From: Tipula vernalis
Lineage: Eukaryota; Arthropoda; Insecta; Diptera; Tipulidae
Direction of reading: 5' to 3'
Length of the DNA: 64,000 nucleotides
NCBI GenBank assembly: GCA_958295665.1
Contig: OY282560.1
Location: 192,636,061-192,700,060 of the forward strand
Shown piece after piece: positions 44,241 to 55,940 of the stretch; position 1 is the first letter of the stretch, and each line of letters opens with the position of its first letter. The position numbers and the translations under genes are program-made. The notes under the pieces are model-generated. The model saw only the letters and a list, made by a program, of their open reading frames with translations. It was not told the origin of the DNA and did not search any database.

Positions 44241-45373
44241 TCAGGAAATGTGGTGTAAAAGGATCGTGAAAAAGGTGATGATTTTCTTAGAACATATTGA
44301 CAATAATGAATGAATGGATACGAAATATGAATGGGATGACTTTCTGAGAGCTTATAAGTTCAAAAATAATTCAGTTGTTGAGTAAATCAACAAAACATAA
44401 TTTGCATGAGCAGCGCGGTCTCAATTCCTAAACCGGATAGAGATCCGAATGTGGCAACAAATTATGAACATATGAATACCTATAACTATAGCTGAATGTT
44501 TTTATAAAAACTTTAAATGGAATGATGACAGAACGAATGGAAGTTTTTATAAATGAAAATAATTCGTTGCCATCAACAGCATTCAGAATTCGGAAAAATC
44601 ACCCTTCAAGCGAGTTTGTGAAAGAGTTCGTATGGGAAGTAGGAAAGGATAATATCAAGGTTGCGGTACTTTTGGATATTGATTATGTGATTCTGTGAAA
44701 ATTACAACAAATTCCATCGAATTTTGATTCAATTCATTTATTATTTAAACATTATAAATTTACATTTCTGGTGTTCTTCTGTACAATATTTTTTTCTATT
44801 TATAATAAATTAGTTATTTTTAAAGAAGATTTTATATTTTTTTGGATTATTTGTAATATCCATTGGTTTGTTTTCAAATATTTGTTTGAGGATTGTTTAA
44901 TAATATTTGGATTTGACATACATAAGGCTTAACATAAAATTCTTAAATTATATCTAAACTACAATACTAATTTTAAAACTTAACCTTTATATATGACAGT
45001 AACAGGCATCTAATTATACCATTACAGGATATACAGAGGCGAACTGAAAGAAAAGAAAAACACACACCCAATAATAATAAAGTTCTTTCTTTTTACTTGT
45101 TGATGACATTAATGTCAATGCCGCACAAATTTCAAGTGGCTAGCTTTACTTTAGAAATACATAGATATTTAAGATATCAGTTCCACTATAAAGTGGATTG
45201 GTTGAAATGTGGCAACATATATTAAAATTATTGTTTCTATTAGAAATAATTTCACATATTTTTTTTTTTACATTTGCCATATTATGGATAGAATTTGATT
45301 GGAATGGGAACATTCAAAGAGGACCAGACGTGTTATGTCTTTCCTCATCAATATTTAATTTTATTTTATTTTT
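44241..45373. other. Spacer with an unassigned coding-like patch
   Basis: 44520-44700 reads 'TERMEVFINENNSLPSTAFR' and onward without a stop on the plus strand; I do not recognise it. The rest is AT-rich. Confidence 0.35.
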
Positions 45374-45384
45374 ATTTAACTGTT

Positions 45385-45709
45385 TTTTTTTTGGTTTTAA
45401 TTTATGCAATCTGTTCTGGGGCTCAAGGCACTCTAAACTCTTTCGCAGTTTACTTTTACCGTCCTACTTTACGCAGTAGTAGCCAAATCGAGGACATTGC
45501 TTCATGCCAACCTATAGTGTTGACATGAAAGGTGGGTCGGCCTATTCATTCTTCACTCTCAACAGGGGGTCATAGATATGTTCATCTTCATCACCGATCG
45601 TAATCAGATGATGAAATATCCCTTTTGCATCGCGCCCCTATATGGATTCGAACCCGGTACCTCCCGATCCAACCGCCGCAGCTTTAACCACTGTGCCGTT
45701 TGCTCGGTT
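45385..45709 (-). mobile_element. tRNA-derived SINE, copy 2
   Basis: Minus strand: A-box 'cagtggttaaagctgcgg' (about 45692), B box 'gggttcgaatcc' (about 45652), body shared with copy 1, A-rich 3' tail at 45385-45400. Flanked by an 11-bp duplication atttaactgtt (45374-45384 and 45710-45720). I reject a real tRNA gene because the acceptor stem does not pair and the body and tail follow. Confidence 0.88.
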
Positions 45710-46129
45710 ATTTAACTGTTGTTAGTGTGAAATGTTATGTAAATACTTTATATGCATATGTATATACATTTTAATTTTAATTTTATTTCTAATTCAATTC
45801 AATTTTAGTGAAATAAGAATTATAGTGTAATTTTGGAAAATGCAATCCACCGGAATGCATTTATCAGGCAATGTTTTATTTTTATAGATAAAGAAATCAA
45901 AATTCTTGATTTCTTGATTAAGTGCATGATTTTAACTTTTGTGTGGTTGTGCATGAAAATTAATTACTAAAATCTAATAATTTGATAGTATTAAAATTGA
46001 GTTTAACTTAATTTGATAGTACGTAGTTAATTTAATATCGTACTTTATTTTTACGATTACATGAATGTGTTCTTGTGTTTTATTTTATGTACAATCGACA
46101 CAAATAAATTATTGAAGCTTGATTCACAG

Positions 46130-46270
46130 CAAAACCAACAAAATGTTTATACATGCCGTCTCGATCGCTCTTTACACAAATCTTAGTTAGAAAATGTAGT
46201 ATTTATTATTGGTTTTTGTCATATAATATTTAATCAACAATAAAAACAGAGAGACATTTTTGTTGGTTTT
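46130..46270. repeat. Hairpin family, site 1
   Basis: Left arm aaaaccaacaaaatgt (46130-46145) and inverted right arm acatttttgttggtttt (46254-46270), spacer about 108 bp. Confidence 0.6.
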
Positions 46271-47263
46271 GGTATAATCGTCACAAATATTTTGCTGTAT
46301 CTTGATATGTACATAGAACAGGAATGTTTGTATGTTCTCTATAAGGATATTATTTGAATATCATATAATGAAAATATTATACGCCTCCTGCTACGCACCT
46401 GGAAGATTGTATGAAAATATTTACCTTCTCTATGTGTGTTGGTGGTTTAGTATGTATATCCGATTCTGTTGTTTTTATTTTGGTATTTTTTTCTCTCTTT
46501 GTGTTTTTTGTATTCATGCAAAAACATCTATAATTTCAAGATGAACTATACAAAATTTAAAGGTACAAAGTGACTACTGGTCATAGTTGTATACATATAA
46601 GCCTTCAATAAAAAAACTACTTGTTTTGGTTTCGTTCTACGAAATATAACAAAACCAAAAAAAAATACGTAAGAAACAACAACAATTTATACCACGGCAA
46701 CGTTGTATAATAATATCAAATAAAACGAAAGCTATTTATGTGTATGTTTCTTGGAACAACAGAGTAAATTACAACAACAATCAGCATATTTTGTTGAGAA
46801 AAAATTGTATTGTCTAGATATGTATTACTAATGGAATTATTAGTTTTTTCAAGAATATAACTCGAGAATTATTTTTTCGATTTAATTTGTGTCTATTATG
46901 TTGTTAATTCTTCTATTTTTTAGTCAATTATTTATGAATTTTATTTGTTCGAGTTTTAATTAAATTATTCGAATTATTTTTTTAATTACTTAATTTCTCT
47001 GCCCATTGCAATTTTTGTTGTAAATTTCTCAACAAAATGCGCTATATGTTTATCCTTCATTCGTCAGATTCGAGATAAATATTTGATGACAAAAGCCTGA
47101 CTTTTACATCAACAAGTCAGTGTAATGTAATTAATAATTTAATTTATTTAGTTTTAATGTTATAATTTAATTAATTTTACACCAGAAAACAAGATGTCAT
47201 ATGCCTGGCAGCGAATAAATGTTTCCGACAAAGAAACCACTACGTTTGACATTTGAGGAAAAC

Positions 47264-47303
47264 AAAACCAATAAAAATGTCTATAAACATTTTTGTTGGT
47301 TTT
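47264..47303. repeat. Hairpin family, site 2
   Basis: Arms aaaaccaataaaaatgt and acatttttgttggtttt separated by only a few bases. Confidence 0.65.
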
Positions 47304-47559
47304 GGGGAAAAGATCTATAACCTATCTTTACTACACTCAAAAAATTGCATATTTCATTGTTTTAAAAAATACGATTAAGCCTACAAATTTTAATGCTTTA
47401 CTAAACGTTAAATATAAAATATTAAGACACAAGTCAAAGACACCTTTTAAATTTAAATTATCTAAATAATTTTTTTATTAAATTCAAAAATGAATTTGAA
47501 CAAACATATACAATATTTTTGTGAAAAGTGTACAAATATAAAGTAAATGTGTGTTTGTA

Positions 47560-47616
47560 CAAAACCAACAAAAACGTTTATACATTTTTTTGTATAGGCA
47601 TTTTTGTTGCTTTTGG
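47560..47616. repeat. Hairpin family, site 3
   Basis: Arms of about 26 nt, aaaaccaacaaaaacgttta continuing to taca, then the inverted copy tgtataggcatttttgttgc with tttgg. Same arm word as sites 1 and 2. Confidence 0.65.
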
Positions 47617-47683
47617 TTCGTATGAAAATAAATTTACAGTAATGTGCGACGTTGCCGTCATCATTTAGTCACCAATACTACCT

Positions 47684-48824
47684 TCAGTAGTAATTATCAG
47701 CCAATAACAAACAATAATTCGTCTTGGAACTATAGATGTGTTTGTCCGTATTTGCAGTACTCTTGGCAAGTCTCTTGGTATTGACGTTATTAACAGATTC
47801 CAAGGAGTCTGCTCTATTTAGAAGAAATTTAAAAAATCTTTTTAATGTCGGCGTAACATCGCTTGATTCTTGAGCCCAAAGACTCCGAGTTTCCAAATCT
47901 AACTTTTCTACCAAAATATACAGCAGCCACGGATCTCTCAATGTCCCATCTGGGCCTAATGCAACAAAACGTTGGTCAATAAATGTTCTTATGAATGCCT
48001 TGATAGTATGCGACTTACAATCATATCTTTCTATTAATTTCTTGAACGTCTCAAAATATTTCGTCTCTCTTATGTTGAAATGTTTCACTAAGATCGCTGC
48101 TTCCCCTCTTAGAAGGCCCTTTAGGTACTGGAACTTTTGGACCGCTCCCAATCCTGTGTTATCATGAATGGTTTTTAGATACAAGTCGTAGAAAGACTGC
48201 CATTCAGTCCCCATAGCTGAACATTAGTCAGACAAAATGCTGCAGGGGGGACTCAGGATGAATTCTGTTAACGACGAGGAGGGTGATCGTAAGATCGTAG
48301 CCCGTTAACCGTTACAGGCTCTACGTGTATTTTAAACACAAAGTATCACTCACATATATTGGTGTCTGAGTTAACCCAACCACAAATGCAACGTGTTCAC
48401 GCCGCTCAACGTTGACATTAATATTTGGGAACAGACGCATTCAGCTAATGAACTACTGCCTCTTCCACATGAAGAGACCACAAAACAAAATAAAATATTT
48501 CTTTTAACTTCAGTCTGCTTTTCACTTTCATCGCAGCGACATATCGCCCAACTCGTGCAATAATTAAATGGTGGTGGAAAGTAATTAATAAAATGTACAA
48601 CACTAATTAAATAGATTTAAATACATTTTTAATAAAATAAAATAAATTAAATTTATTTTAACAAAATTAAATTGTCTATGATAAATTAAATTGTTGTAAA
48701 GTGCAATATTTTTTATGCACTTTAGTTCTAACTCAGTGAGTGTGGACAACCATGCCACCATTTTCGTCATCTGACCCTTAAGTGTTGCACGCGTCTTCAA
48801 CATTGCTTTCAATTGCGCATCCAT
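47684..48824 (-). pseudogene. BEL/Pao gag, second element
   Basis: Minus strand. N-terminus 'MDAQLKAMLKTRATLKGQMT' at 48824, matching the Pao-type charged start, lost after about 30 residues. Core in another frame: 'KFQYLKGLLRGEAAILVKHF' (about 48135), 'RYDCKSHTIKAFIRTFID' (about 48030) and 'LLYILVEKLDLETRSLWAQE' (about 47945), which are the DUF1759-like gag features also seen at 21000-21140. It ends at 47684 without protease or pol. Only the 5' part of the element is left. Confidence 0.8.
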
Positions 48825-49030
48825 CTCGACTAATTATCCGATTTGATTTTCACAGCAGTTCACCAATATCTTCACTAGATAAAACCGCTATTCGCACTGC
48901 ACTACAGTGTAGTTCTGATGTTAATTTCTACTCTCTCTCTCTTAAATAGCGAGATTAAAAACAAAAACTTTTAATAATTTGTCTCACTGTTCTTACCAAA
49001 TGCTTTTAATGGATGCTAATACCGATACCC

Positions 49031-49048
49031 ATCCGGCTCGAAGGACCA
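49031..49048 (-). promoter_or_regulatory. Primer-binding site for tRNA-Tyr, second BEL/Pao
   Basis: atccggctcgaaggacca on the plus strand, 18 nt identical to the 3' end of tRNA-Tyr and to the site at 21800-21818. It lies about 205 bp before the gag start, the same layout as the first element. Confidence 0.82.
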
Positions 49049-50540
49049 ATAAATAACTTAGGGTCATTTTGAGCCCAGTACACGGAAATACGCTTGGTTT
49101 ATTTCAAACTATGGTAATCACCAAATTTACAAATAATTTGGGCCCGCTTTTCATTGTATTGCAGGCATGGGCTATTTAAATAATTAGAAATGTATTTGTT
49201 TTTTTTTAATTTTAAAATCGACTGGGGTCAATTTAACTCCAATACACTTCTAGAGAGAAGATTCCAAAATTTGAAAAAATTAATCTTATCCTTGACTAAG
49301 AAAATCGATATCGCAAATTTCTTCTACCGGCAAACATTTTTCTGCAATTTTTTAGTAGGTCTATTTGTACAGTTTTTTGTTAAATTAGTGGAACTGTTGA
49401 TGCTAAATTTTGTATGCTTCGCCGTAACAAATTAATTTGTGTACCATCTACACATAGTATAAAGTTTTGTATAAGAGCCGCAGAAAAGCATCCCATTCAT
49501 CGGGACCTGTTATTCAAGTTAAATTTTAATTTTGATTCATGATCAATTTACATAATTAAAATAAAAAAAAAGCTTCATATAACCATAGACTCAATGTATC
49601 TTATTAAAATATTAATTCAATACATCTTCTTATATTTATTGTTTATTTTATGCATGCCTTATACCTCGTTTAAAAAGGAATTATCTTTTACGATGGCTAT
49701 ATGATTAAAATGATCAACATCAGCAACCACAAAATAATAAATAAATAAAATTTCCTCGACAAAATTTGTAATTATTTATTTACGTTTTTGGTCATGTTGA
49801 ATATTGTAAACATAAGACGCTTGTAGTTTGTGTTTGTGCGAGGAACAGTTTTTACATTCTTTTGGTCGTTATGTACAGGTAAAGCCACAAAAAAAAAAAA
49901 AAAAATACCACTTATAATTTTATTAACGTGACAACAAAACTGTCGTCATTATATATGTACATAGAAGACAACAACAATAACAAAAAATGTTATATCAACT
50001 CACTTAAGAAATTAATAAAGATAAAAAAAAAGTGTTTCCGATTTCATTATCTTTGTATTGTTGTCTTTTTGTTGTTGTAGTTTTTGTTGTTAAGTACTAA
50101 GAAATAACGAAATTCAAACAAATGGAAAATAAAAAGCCGTAAAAATGTTGAAATGCGTAATGCAGTAGCTAAATTTTACGAAAAGGTATATAAACAATCT
50201 TGAGTATGGTATAATGGTTTTGTGTGCAGTTAAGTATTAAATTTTGAGAAATGAAATAAACGCATTAATTACTGCGGATACAACTTTTGGCTGTTTTTAA
50301 TATTTACAGAGAAATGGTTTTTAGTGCAAAAGTGCCTTTTGAAAGTTACAAAAAAAAAAAATAATAATAATAATATCTAAGGTCGCCGAGAACTGAATTC
50401 GAAATCGCGTTGAGCTACGAAACGATTTGAACAATTGCTGTATATTCGACAACCGCCTTGAAAGGATTAGCCAGGAGATACTTTAACTATAGGTTTTCAG
50501 ATAACTTCACAGAATAACCTTCAGTTAATAGAAAATTTTG
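49049..50540. other. AT-rich spacer, possibly including LTR remnant
   Basis: 49049 upward may start with the 5' LTR of the second BEL/Pao element, but there is no second copy to define it. Otherwise poly-A/poly-T tracts only. Confidence 0.35.
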
Positions 50541-50548
50541 ACAATCAG

Positions 50549-52302
50549 TTGAAACACCAATTTTACTTGCCAGAAGTCAACAACCCTAATAAATTTCTCC
50601 AAAACTATCTGTTTAATTTTATAAAATGTGGTATTACTGAGTTAAAAGTTGCTGTTAGACAATTAGAGATTATTTATATTAAACATTGTATTCACTACTC
50701 GGTACTCGTACTTTGTATCACTTTGGATATTAGTTTTACAAGCAGAAGGGAAATATCCGTAATAGTTATGGACCAACGTGTAAGCCTGTTGGATCGAATG
50801 ACACTAGTGGTAATGTTAATTTTACAAAATTAGTGTTAGCTGAGTAAAGTGTTACGGTTTTTACTTGCAGAAAGAGAAACACATAATATAATTTTATTAT
50901 AAAATAACCTGTTAGACAACTTACAATAGAGATTATTTATGGCCCATTCTTGGCGCTTTTGTGGATAAAAAAAATATTTCCCCTTTTATTATTGGTGTCT
51001 ATTCAGGGACTGAGAAGCCTGAAAATATTGATGATTTTTTGCTAGATTTTGTAAATGAGGTTAGAACATTGATTAGTGCAGGAATTCATGTGACAAAAAA
51101 TAAATTGCGAGAAAGATTTAAGATTAGATGTTTTATTTGCGATGTCCCTGCTAAATCTTTTGTTATGGGCATATCGGGGCATAATCGTGTTATCACGGTT
51201 GTCCAAAATGTAACCAAACCGGGAAGTATGTTAATAGAAGAGTTATATATAGTACAGGTATTTCTCAGCTTTATTCTGATTTAACTTTTAAAAATCGTGA
51301 TTTTCCAAGTCTACACTGTGTTAAATATTTTATATCACCCACTCTTTTAGAAAGTGTAGATGTAGGCATGATCTCTCAATTTGTAGTGGACCCAATGCAT
51401 CTCATTGATCTTCGAGTTGTCCGAAAAATGTTAACTCTACTAATTAAACGTGAAACATTCGAATTTAAATTAAATCAGGATGAAAAATGCATGATAGATT
51501 CAAAATTATTGAACTGTGCAAGCAGTATCCTTGTAGAATTTGCTCGAAAACCTAGGCCTATAAATGAGTTAAGAATGTGGAAGGCCACTGAATTAAGGCA
51601 ATTCATTTTATATACTGATATTGTTGTCTTAAAAGACATAGTTAATAAAGAAATTTTTAATTATTTTCTTTTATTGCATTGTTCTTATAGACTAATATCT
51701 CATAGGGATGCAAGGAATCACATAAGTTTAGTGAACAAAATGTTAGCTGCATTTGTTAAAATATTTCCTAAAATTTATGGCGAACATACCGTTAGCTATA
51801 ATGTACATGTTCTTCTCCATCTCGCAGATTCCGTTTCACAGTTCGGTAGTGTAGATTCATTCTCCACTTATAAATTCGAAAATATTAGTGAGAAAGCCTA
51901 GCCTTCTATTACAACAACTTGTTAACCGTCTTGAAGAACATGAAATTTCGATTAATTTAGGTGGAGAACCTCATGATTCAGATTCAATTATCTTGATGAT
52001 TTCGTATTAAAAAATACAGAAGCTGACAAATGTTGTTGTATTTCGGACAATATCCCATTTCTGATTTTAGAATTTATAAATCAAGAAAGAGTTACAAAGG
52101 TCATTTGCAAACGATTTCAGGGCATATCATCATTCTTCACAAGGCCTCTAAATTCACCGGTCACGCCTTGCATAATCCGGTGTAACAACATATCAGATGC
52201 TAATGAGATTTTTCCTGTTACAGCAATTAAATTTAAATATATGAAGCTGTTTTATAAAAATAATTATGTTATAATACCGCTTTTACATCAAAGCGGTAAT
52301 TA
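50549..52302 (+). pseudogene. tnp2/EnSpm-like transposase, broken
   Basis: Open frames joined by frame breaks. 'FIIGVYSGTEKPENIDDFLL' (about 50980), 'RCFICDVPAKSFVMGISGHN' (about 51130), then 'ISQFVVDPMHLIDLRVVRKM' (51371), 'ILVEFARKPRPINELRMWKA' (about 51530), 'ELRQFILYTDIVVLKDI' (about 51590), 'YGEHTVSYNVHVLLHLAD' (about 51778) and 'FGSVDSFSTYKFEN' (about 51843). After a frameshift, 'LLLQQLVNRLEEHEIS' (about 51910) and a tail ending 'VIIPLLHQSGN' at about 52302. This wording is that of animal transposases related to plant tnp2 (EnSpm/CACTA-like) proteins. It is followed on the same strand by a DUF4806-like gene. No CACTA terminal repeat was found. Confidence 0.65.
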
Positions 52303-52331
52303 ATTGCAAGTAAAATATACTAATATATTTT

Positions 52332-52866
52332 TACTTTCTTTTACTCTAGTAAAATAAGGTATAGTAATCATGAAAATTTTGGACCTTGAGATTTTTAGAG
52401 ATTTATCTGTTTTGAGGTCCCCTGAGTCCGAAAAAGTGAGTTTTGAAATGGTGTATGTCTGTCTGTCTGTCAGTCTGTCAGTCTGTCCGTCTGTCAGTCT
52501 GTCAGTCTGTCAGTCTGTCTGTGTCCTCTCCACAGCCCAGATGGTTTAATCAATCGAACTGAAACTTCAGATTTAAGCTTTTTTGATAAATTGGGAGGTC
52601 CCAGTGAATTTTATTCCAAATCGGTTAACCGGAAGTGGCCACTCCCTTGGCCCAGAAAATTTATTTTGCAAATATCTTAAAAAGTATAAGATTTACAAAA
52701 AACTACTTAATACAAAATGTTTCTAAAAATTAAAAACAAATAAAAATAAAAAATTAAAAATTAAAAAAAAAATTAAAAAAAAAAATTATAAAACAAAATA
52801 AAATTTCTCAAAATTCTCTGTTCGTAAAAGAAAGTCGTGTGTTGGCCACACCTCAATTTTTTTTAT
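52332..52866. mobile_element. TCTG-repeat element, copy 2
   Basis: Same limits and content as 28374-28868, with a longer TCTG/TCAG tract (about 52456-52521, against about 36 bp in copy 1). It sits between the transposase and the second gene of the EnSpm-like element. Confidence 0.78.
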
Positions 52867-52894
52867 TACTAAGCATGAGCATGGATAGCCAGAA

Positions 52895-55542
52895 GTAGAT
52901 TTTCAACAGTATGTGACATCAACGTTTGAAGCAGAGTACCACAACAGACTATTACCAATCTTAACCATGTCAGGTATTATTTGATTTTATTATTATAACA
53001 CATTTATCTTATAAAATAATTTTGATATACTACAGACCAAATGCCACCGATCGAATTCAACGGTTATTTGAGAGAGACCCAGAACCATTCGCCATCACCA
53101 TATACAATACCTGCCACATCATCAAAATCGCCGAACACCCTAACACAACTCTCAACGGAAAGGACAAACAGCAACATTTACCTGCATCCAGGTAATAAAA
53201 TTTCCATTTGTAACCGATTTATTTTTTTCTTTTTCTTAATAATCTTGTTGTTATAGAAAAATGCAAAAGAAAATATTACAACAAATCGTGGACCATGACA
53301 CAAAAACACATAGAACCACCCCCATTAAACTTAATCGGTTTTAATAAAGAAATCGAACCTTCAAAACTAAAAAAAATCCTCATAGCTACAACGACAACAT
53401 CAGGTACAGAAAAAATACCAGTCACATCATCCTCAACAATGATACCAACAATTACCACATCTGGGACATTAAACACAGTACCTATGGTAAATACCTCCAA
53501 CTCGCCACCATAACCTTGCTGTTGCAGTGAGGAACTGAAAAAAAACCAATAGAAAGCTAGACGAATTGACATACCTAGTCAAAGACTTGTCACGACGATT
53601 GACCTGTAGTGATTCACTCATGCAATTAATTATTCCAATTCGTTTATCCATACAATTATTGGAAATGCAACTCATTTCGACTACAAAATATAATTGTATT
53701 TGAATAGCCTTTTTCAGCTTAGTAGTGACAATTAAGTGTATTTTGATTTACTCTAGGGTTCGAATCTGTGCTTAAATATATTCCACATATTTGTACCTAG
53801 AGTTCACTACTTTGTACTAAGCAAATATCTTTGACACCTTAGTACAACACTCAAAACAATTTCACCACCATCTTTTGTAGTTATTCATAACTAATCATCA
53901 AATAATGTTTTAGCTGAATTTTACTTTAATTTCAGTGCGCTGTTTACGTACTTAAAATTCATCAAAAATCTTTTGGTTCATCGTCTCAAACAATACAAAA
54001 AAATTACTTTTTCCTCAAAATCCGACTGACACACAAATAAAAAAGTTAACAAGAAAAGCTAAATAAAAATAGTGGTTGTTATAAAATTTGGCTCAAAATT
54101 TTCGCGATTCAATAAATTTTATATTTTCCTAAATTATATTGTAATAAAAGTGTTGGTGGATTTTATTTATTAAATGTTGTAGTGCTAATTAAAATTATAA
54201 ATATAAAACCGGCGCATACTGTAACTTGTGAATTTGTGTAACTTGTGAATTTTCATTACCATTGCGCCCCAAACCAACAGACCAACCAGGTGGTTTGGCG
54301 TCTATTGGAGGGGGGGATCAAAGTTGAGTTGATTAATCTACCAGCTCCGTAACCTTCCAGTAGGGTGCGCATCACGTGAGCTGTTCTGGTCTTGTCATTA
54401 GGCAGCTGCGTGATGGGTACAATTGTGTAAGGGGTAACCTGTGCACAATTCGCAAGTGTACGTACTGCCTCCTCGTGGTAACCACTGGTAACTAAGGCCA
54501 CTTGGCACATTTTAGGCCATTTGGCACAGGCCAAAGTACGGCGCTAAAGGAGAAAACCTTGACAAAAAACCCTAATCTAAGGTGGAACAGCATATGCCGA
54601 AAGATGAATGGCTGATAGGTTAATCAGCTCAAAATATGCGGACTCTGGATACCAGGCACCCTCCAGTTTTATTTTTAGCCTTCCTGTAGTAAAGCTGGGT
54701 GACCTACAGGTGACTTGCAATTCCCAGCAACTCGTAAGAGTAAAATCAAACGGAATACGGGGCAGGAGTAGGAATATACGGGAGGGCACAACCCTCTCGA
54801 GGTCCTTGAGCTCCAATGCTACCGTCTTTCTAGCGGAACTACATGCTGTAGTAAACATCTAGGAGGGAGAGCAATATGCCCAGATAGTATGTATCACTTA
54901 CCGGGAGGCAGTATTGTCAGGTTCATTAAGAACCTGAATATTGACTGGACGGATAATTAAGCAGGGGCCAGCACAATAGATCTTTTAGGTCACAGTGCGA
55001 AGTGGCTGATCGCCCGCATGGCCCCCCCCCCCAATAATAATAATAATAATAACAGACCAACCAAAATTCTAGCAGGAGCACAGAGGTGGATCATAAAGTA
55101 AAAATGATGTTCCCAATCAAAACCAGCAAAGAACTTGAGGATTTGGAAGCGAAATGTGTTAACAGTGCTTTCCGAGATACTATAGTAAGCCTTAATTTTT
55201 GCTTGTGTGCCTGAAACTGAGATTAATTTATTTAGGTATTGTAATTTCCAGATGAATCACCTCACTAATTTGGTTAGCTGAGGAAAAGGACTTACAGTGG
55301 CATTCCAAAACATATTATCTGATCAAAGTTTTAATTTTTCGGGCACTCGCAAAAAAATTCGATTTATGAAATTTAAACGAATAAATGGAATTATGTTTGG
55401 CAACAACTATTTATATAATGTTAATTGCAAAATAATTAAAGCATATTTTTCTCTAATATTTTAGATGCGTGAAATGAAATGGGGGTGTGAATTTCGAAAG
55501 GCACATAACCGGGTGCATAGTAAAAAAACGCATTATAAATGA
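52895..55542 (+). pseudogene. Spliced second gene of the EnSpm-like element, DUF4806-like
   Basis: Exons read in one phase: 52902-52973 ('PEVDFQQYVTSTFEAEYHN'), intron 52974-53035 (gtatta...acag), 53036-53191 ('PPIEFNGYLRETQNHSPSP'), intron 53192-53256 (gtaata...atag), 53257 to about 53513 ('KKILIATTTTSGTEKIPVTS'). A coiled-coil-like piece 'KLDELTYLVKDLSRRLT' lies at about 53555. After the LINE derivative: 55064-55184 ('MMFPIKTSKELEDLEAKCVN', the DUF4806 start pattern), intron 55185-55251 (gtaagc...ccag), 55252 to about 55400 ('HLTNLVS', stop, 'AFQNILSDQ', 'TRKKIRFMKFKRING'), and a last exon 55465-55542 ('EFRKAHNRVHSKK'). Splice junctions keep the frame at the first two introns. One stop, two insertions: dead copy. 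The DUF4806 call is from pattern memory. Confidence 0.5.
54289..55050 (+). mobile_element. Short LINE-derived element, copy 2
   Basis: 762-bp insertion flanked by a perfect 13-bp duplication aacagaccaacca (54276-54288 and 55051-55063). Starts at the same 'ggtggtttggcg' as copy 1 and ends with a C run (55022-55032) and (AAT)n. The RNase H-like 'VFLAELHAVVNI' is seen at about 54826. It interrupts the DUF4806-like gene. Confidence 0.8.
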
Positions 55543-55940
55543 TTATGAAATGTATAAAAATTTGTATAACTACTACCTAAATTTCTTTCTAAATTTTTTT
55601 TTTTAATTTTTAATTAGGAAATGTTTTGTAAAAACAATAAATGAATTCAAAATTATAATTCAATTTCTTTTATTTCAAAATAATAATAATTCGAATGCCA
55701 TCTGGTGGTAGTAATAAAAAAGGAACCTACGTTATCGACACATTTTTGCGAATATGTCAGCACCATCTACCAAGCAATATCCAAAATATATTATTTTACC
55801 AATACTACTTTACGCTATTATATTAATCGGACTAGGATCGTATATTTTTACACGAAATATGGTGTAAACTGATGCTCAAAATGAAGTCTTTTCTAGCGCT
55901 CAATTTGATCGCTAAATTAGCGCTTTTCGAGCACACAATC
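55543..55940. other. Spacer after the EnSpm-like element
   Basis: AT-rich. A word pair 'agcgctcaatttgatcgcta' and 'aattagcgcttttcgagcac' at 55895-55935 forms a small inverted structure; it could be the element's right end, but no partner was found on the left. Confidence 0.35.

Larger units (their letters stand above)
45721..47640. other. AT-rich spacer holding three related hairpins
   Basis: Apart from the hairpins listed separately, no gene or element recognised. Confidence 0.4.

Noticed and set aside
45198..45528. Hydrophobic frames on the plus strand
   Set aside because: They overlap the T-rich antisense of the SINE tail and body.
45637..45709. Genuine tRNA gene on the minus strand
   Set aside because: The A and B boxes are present, but the acceptor stem does not pair, and the sequence continues into a SINE body and tail with flanking duplication.
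53487..53527. A third short intron in the DUF4806-like gene
   Set aside because: Only 41 bp, and the joined frame meets a stop at once; more likely the exon runs to the stop at 53511 or the copy is damaged here.
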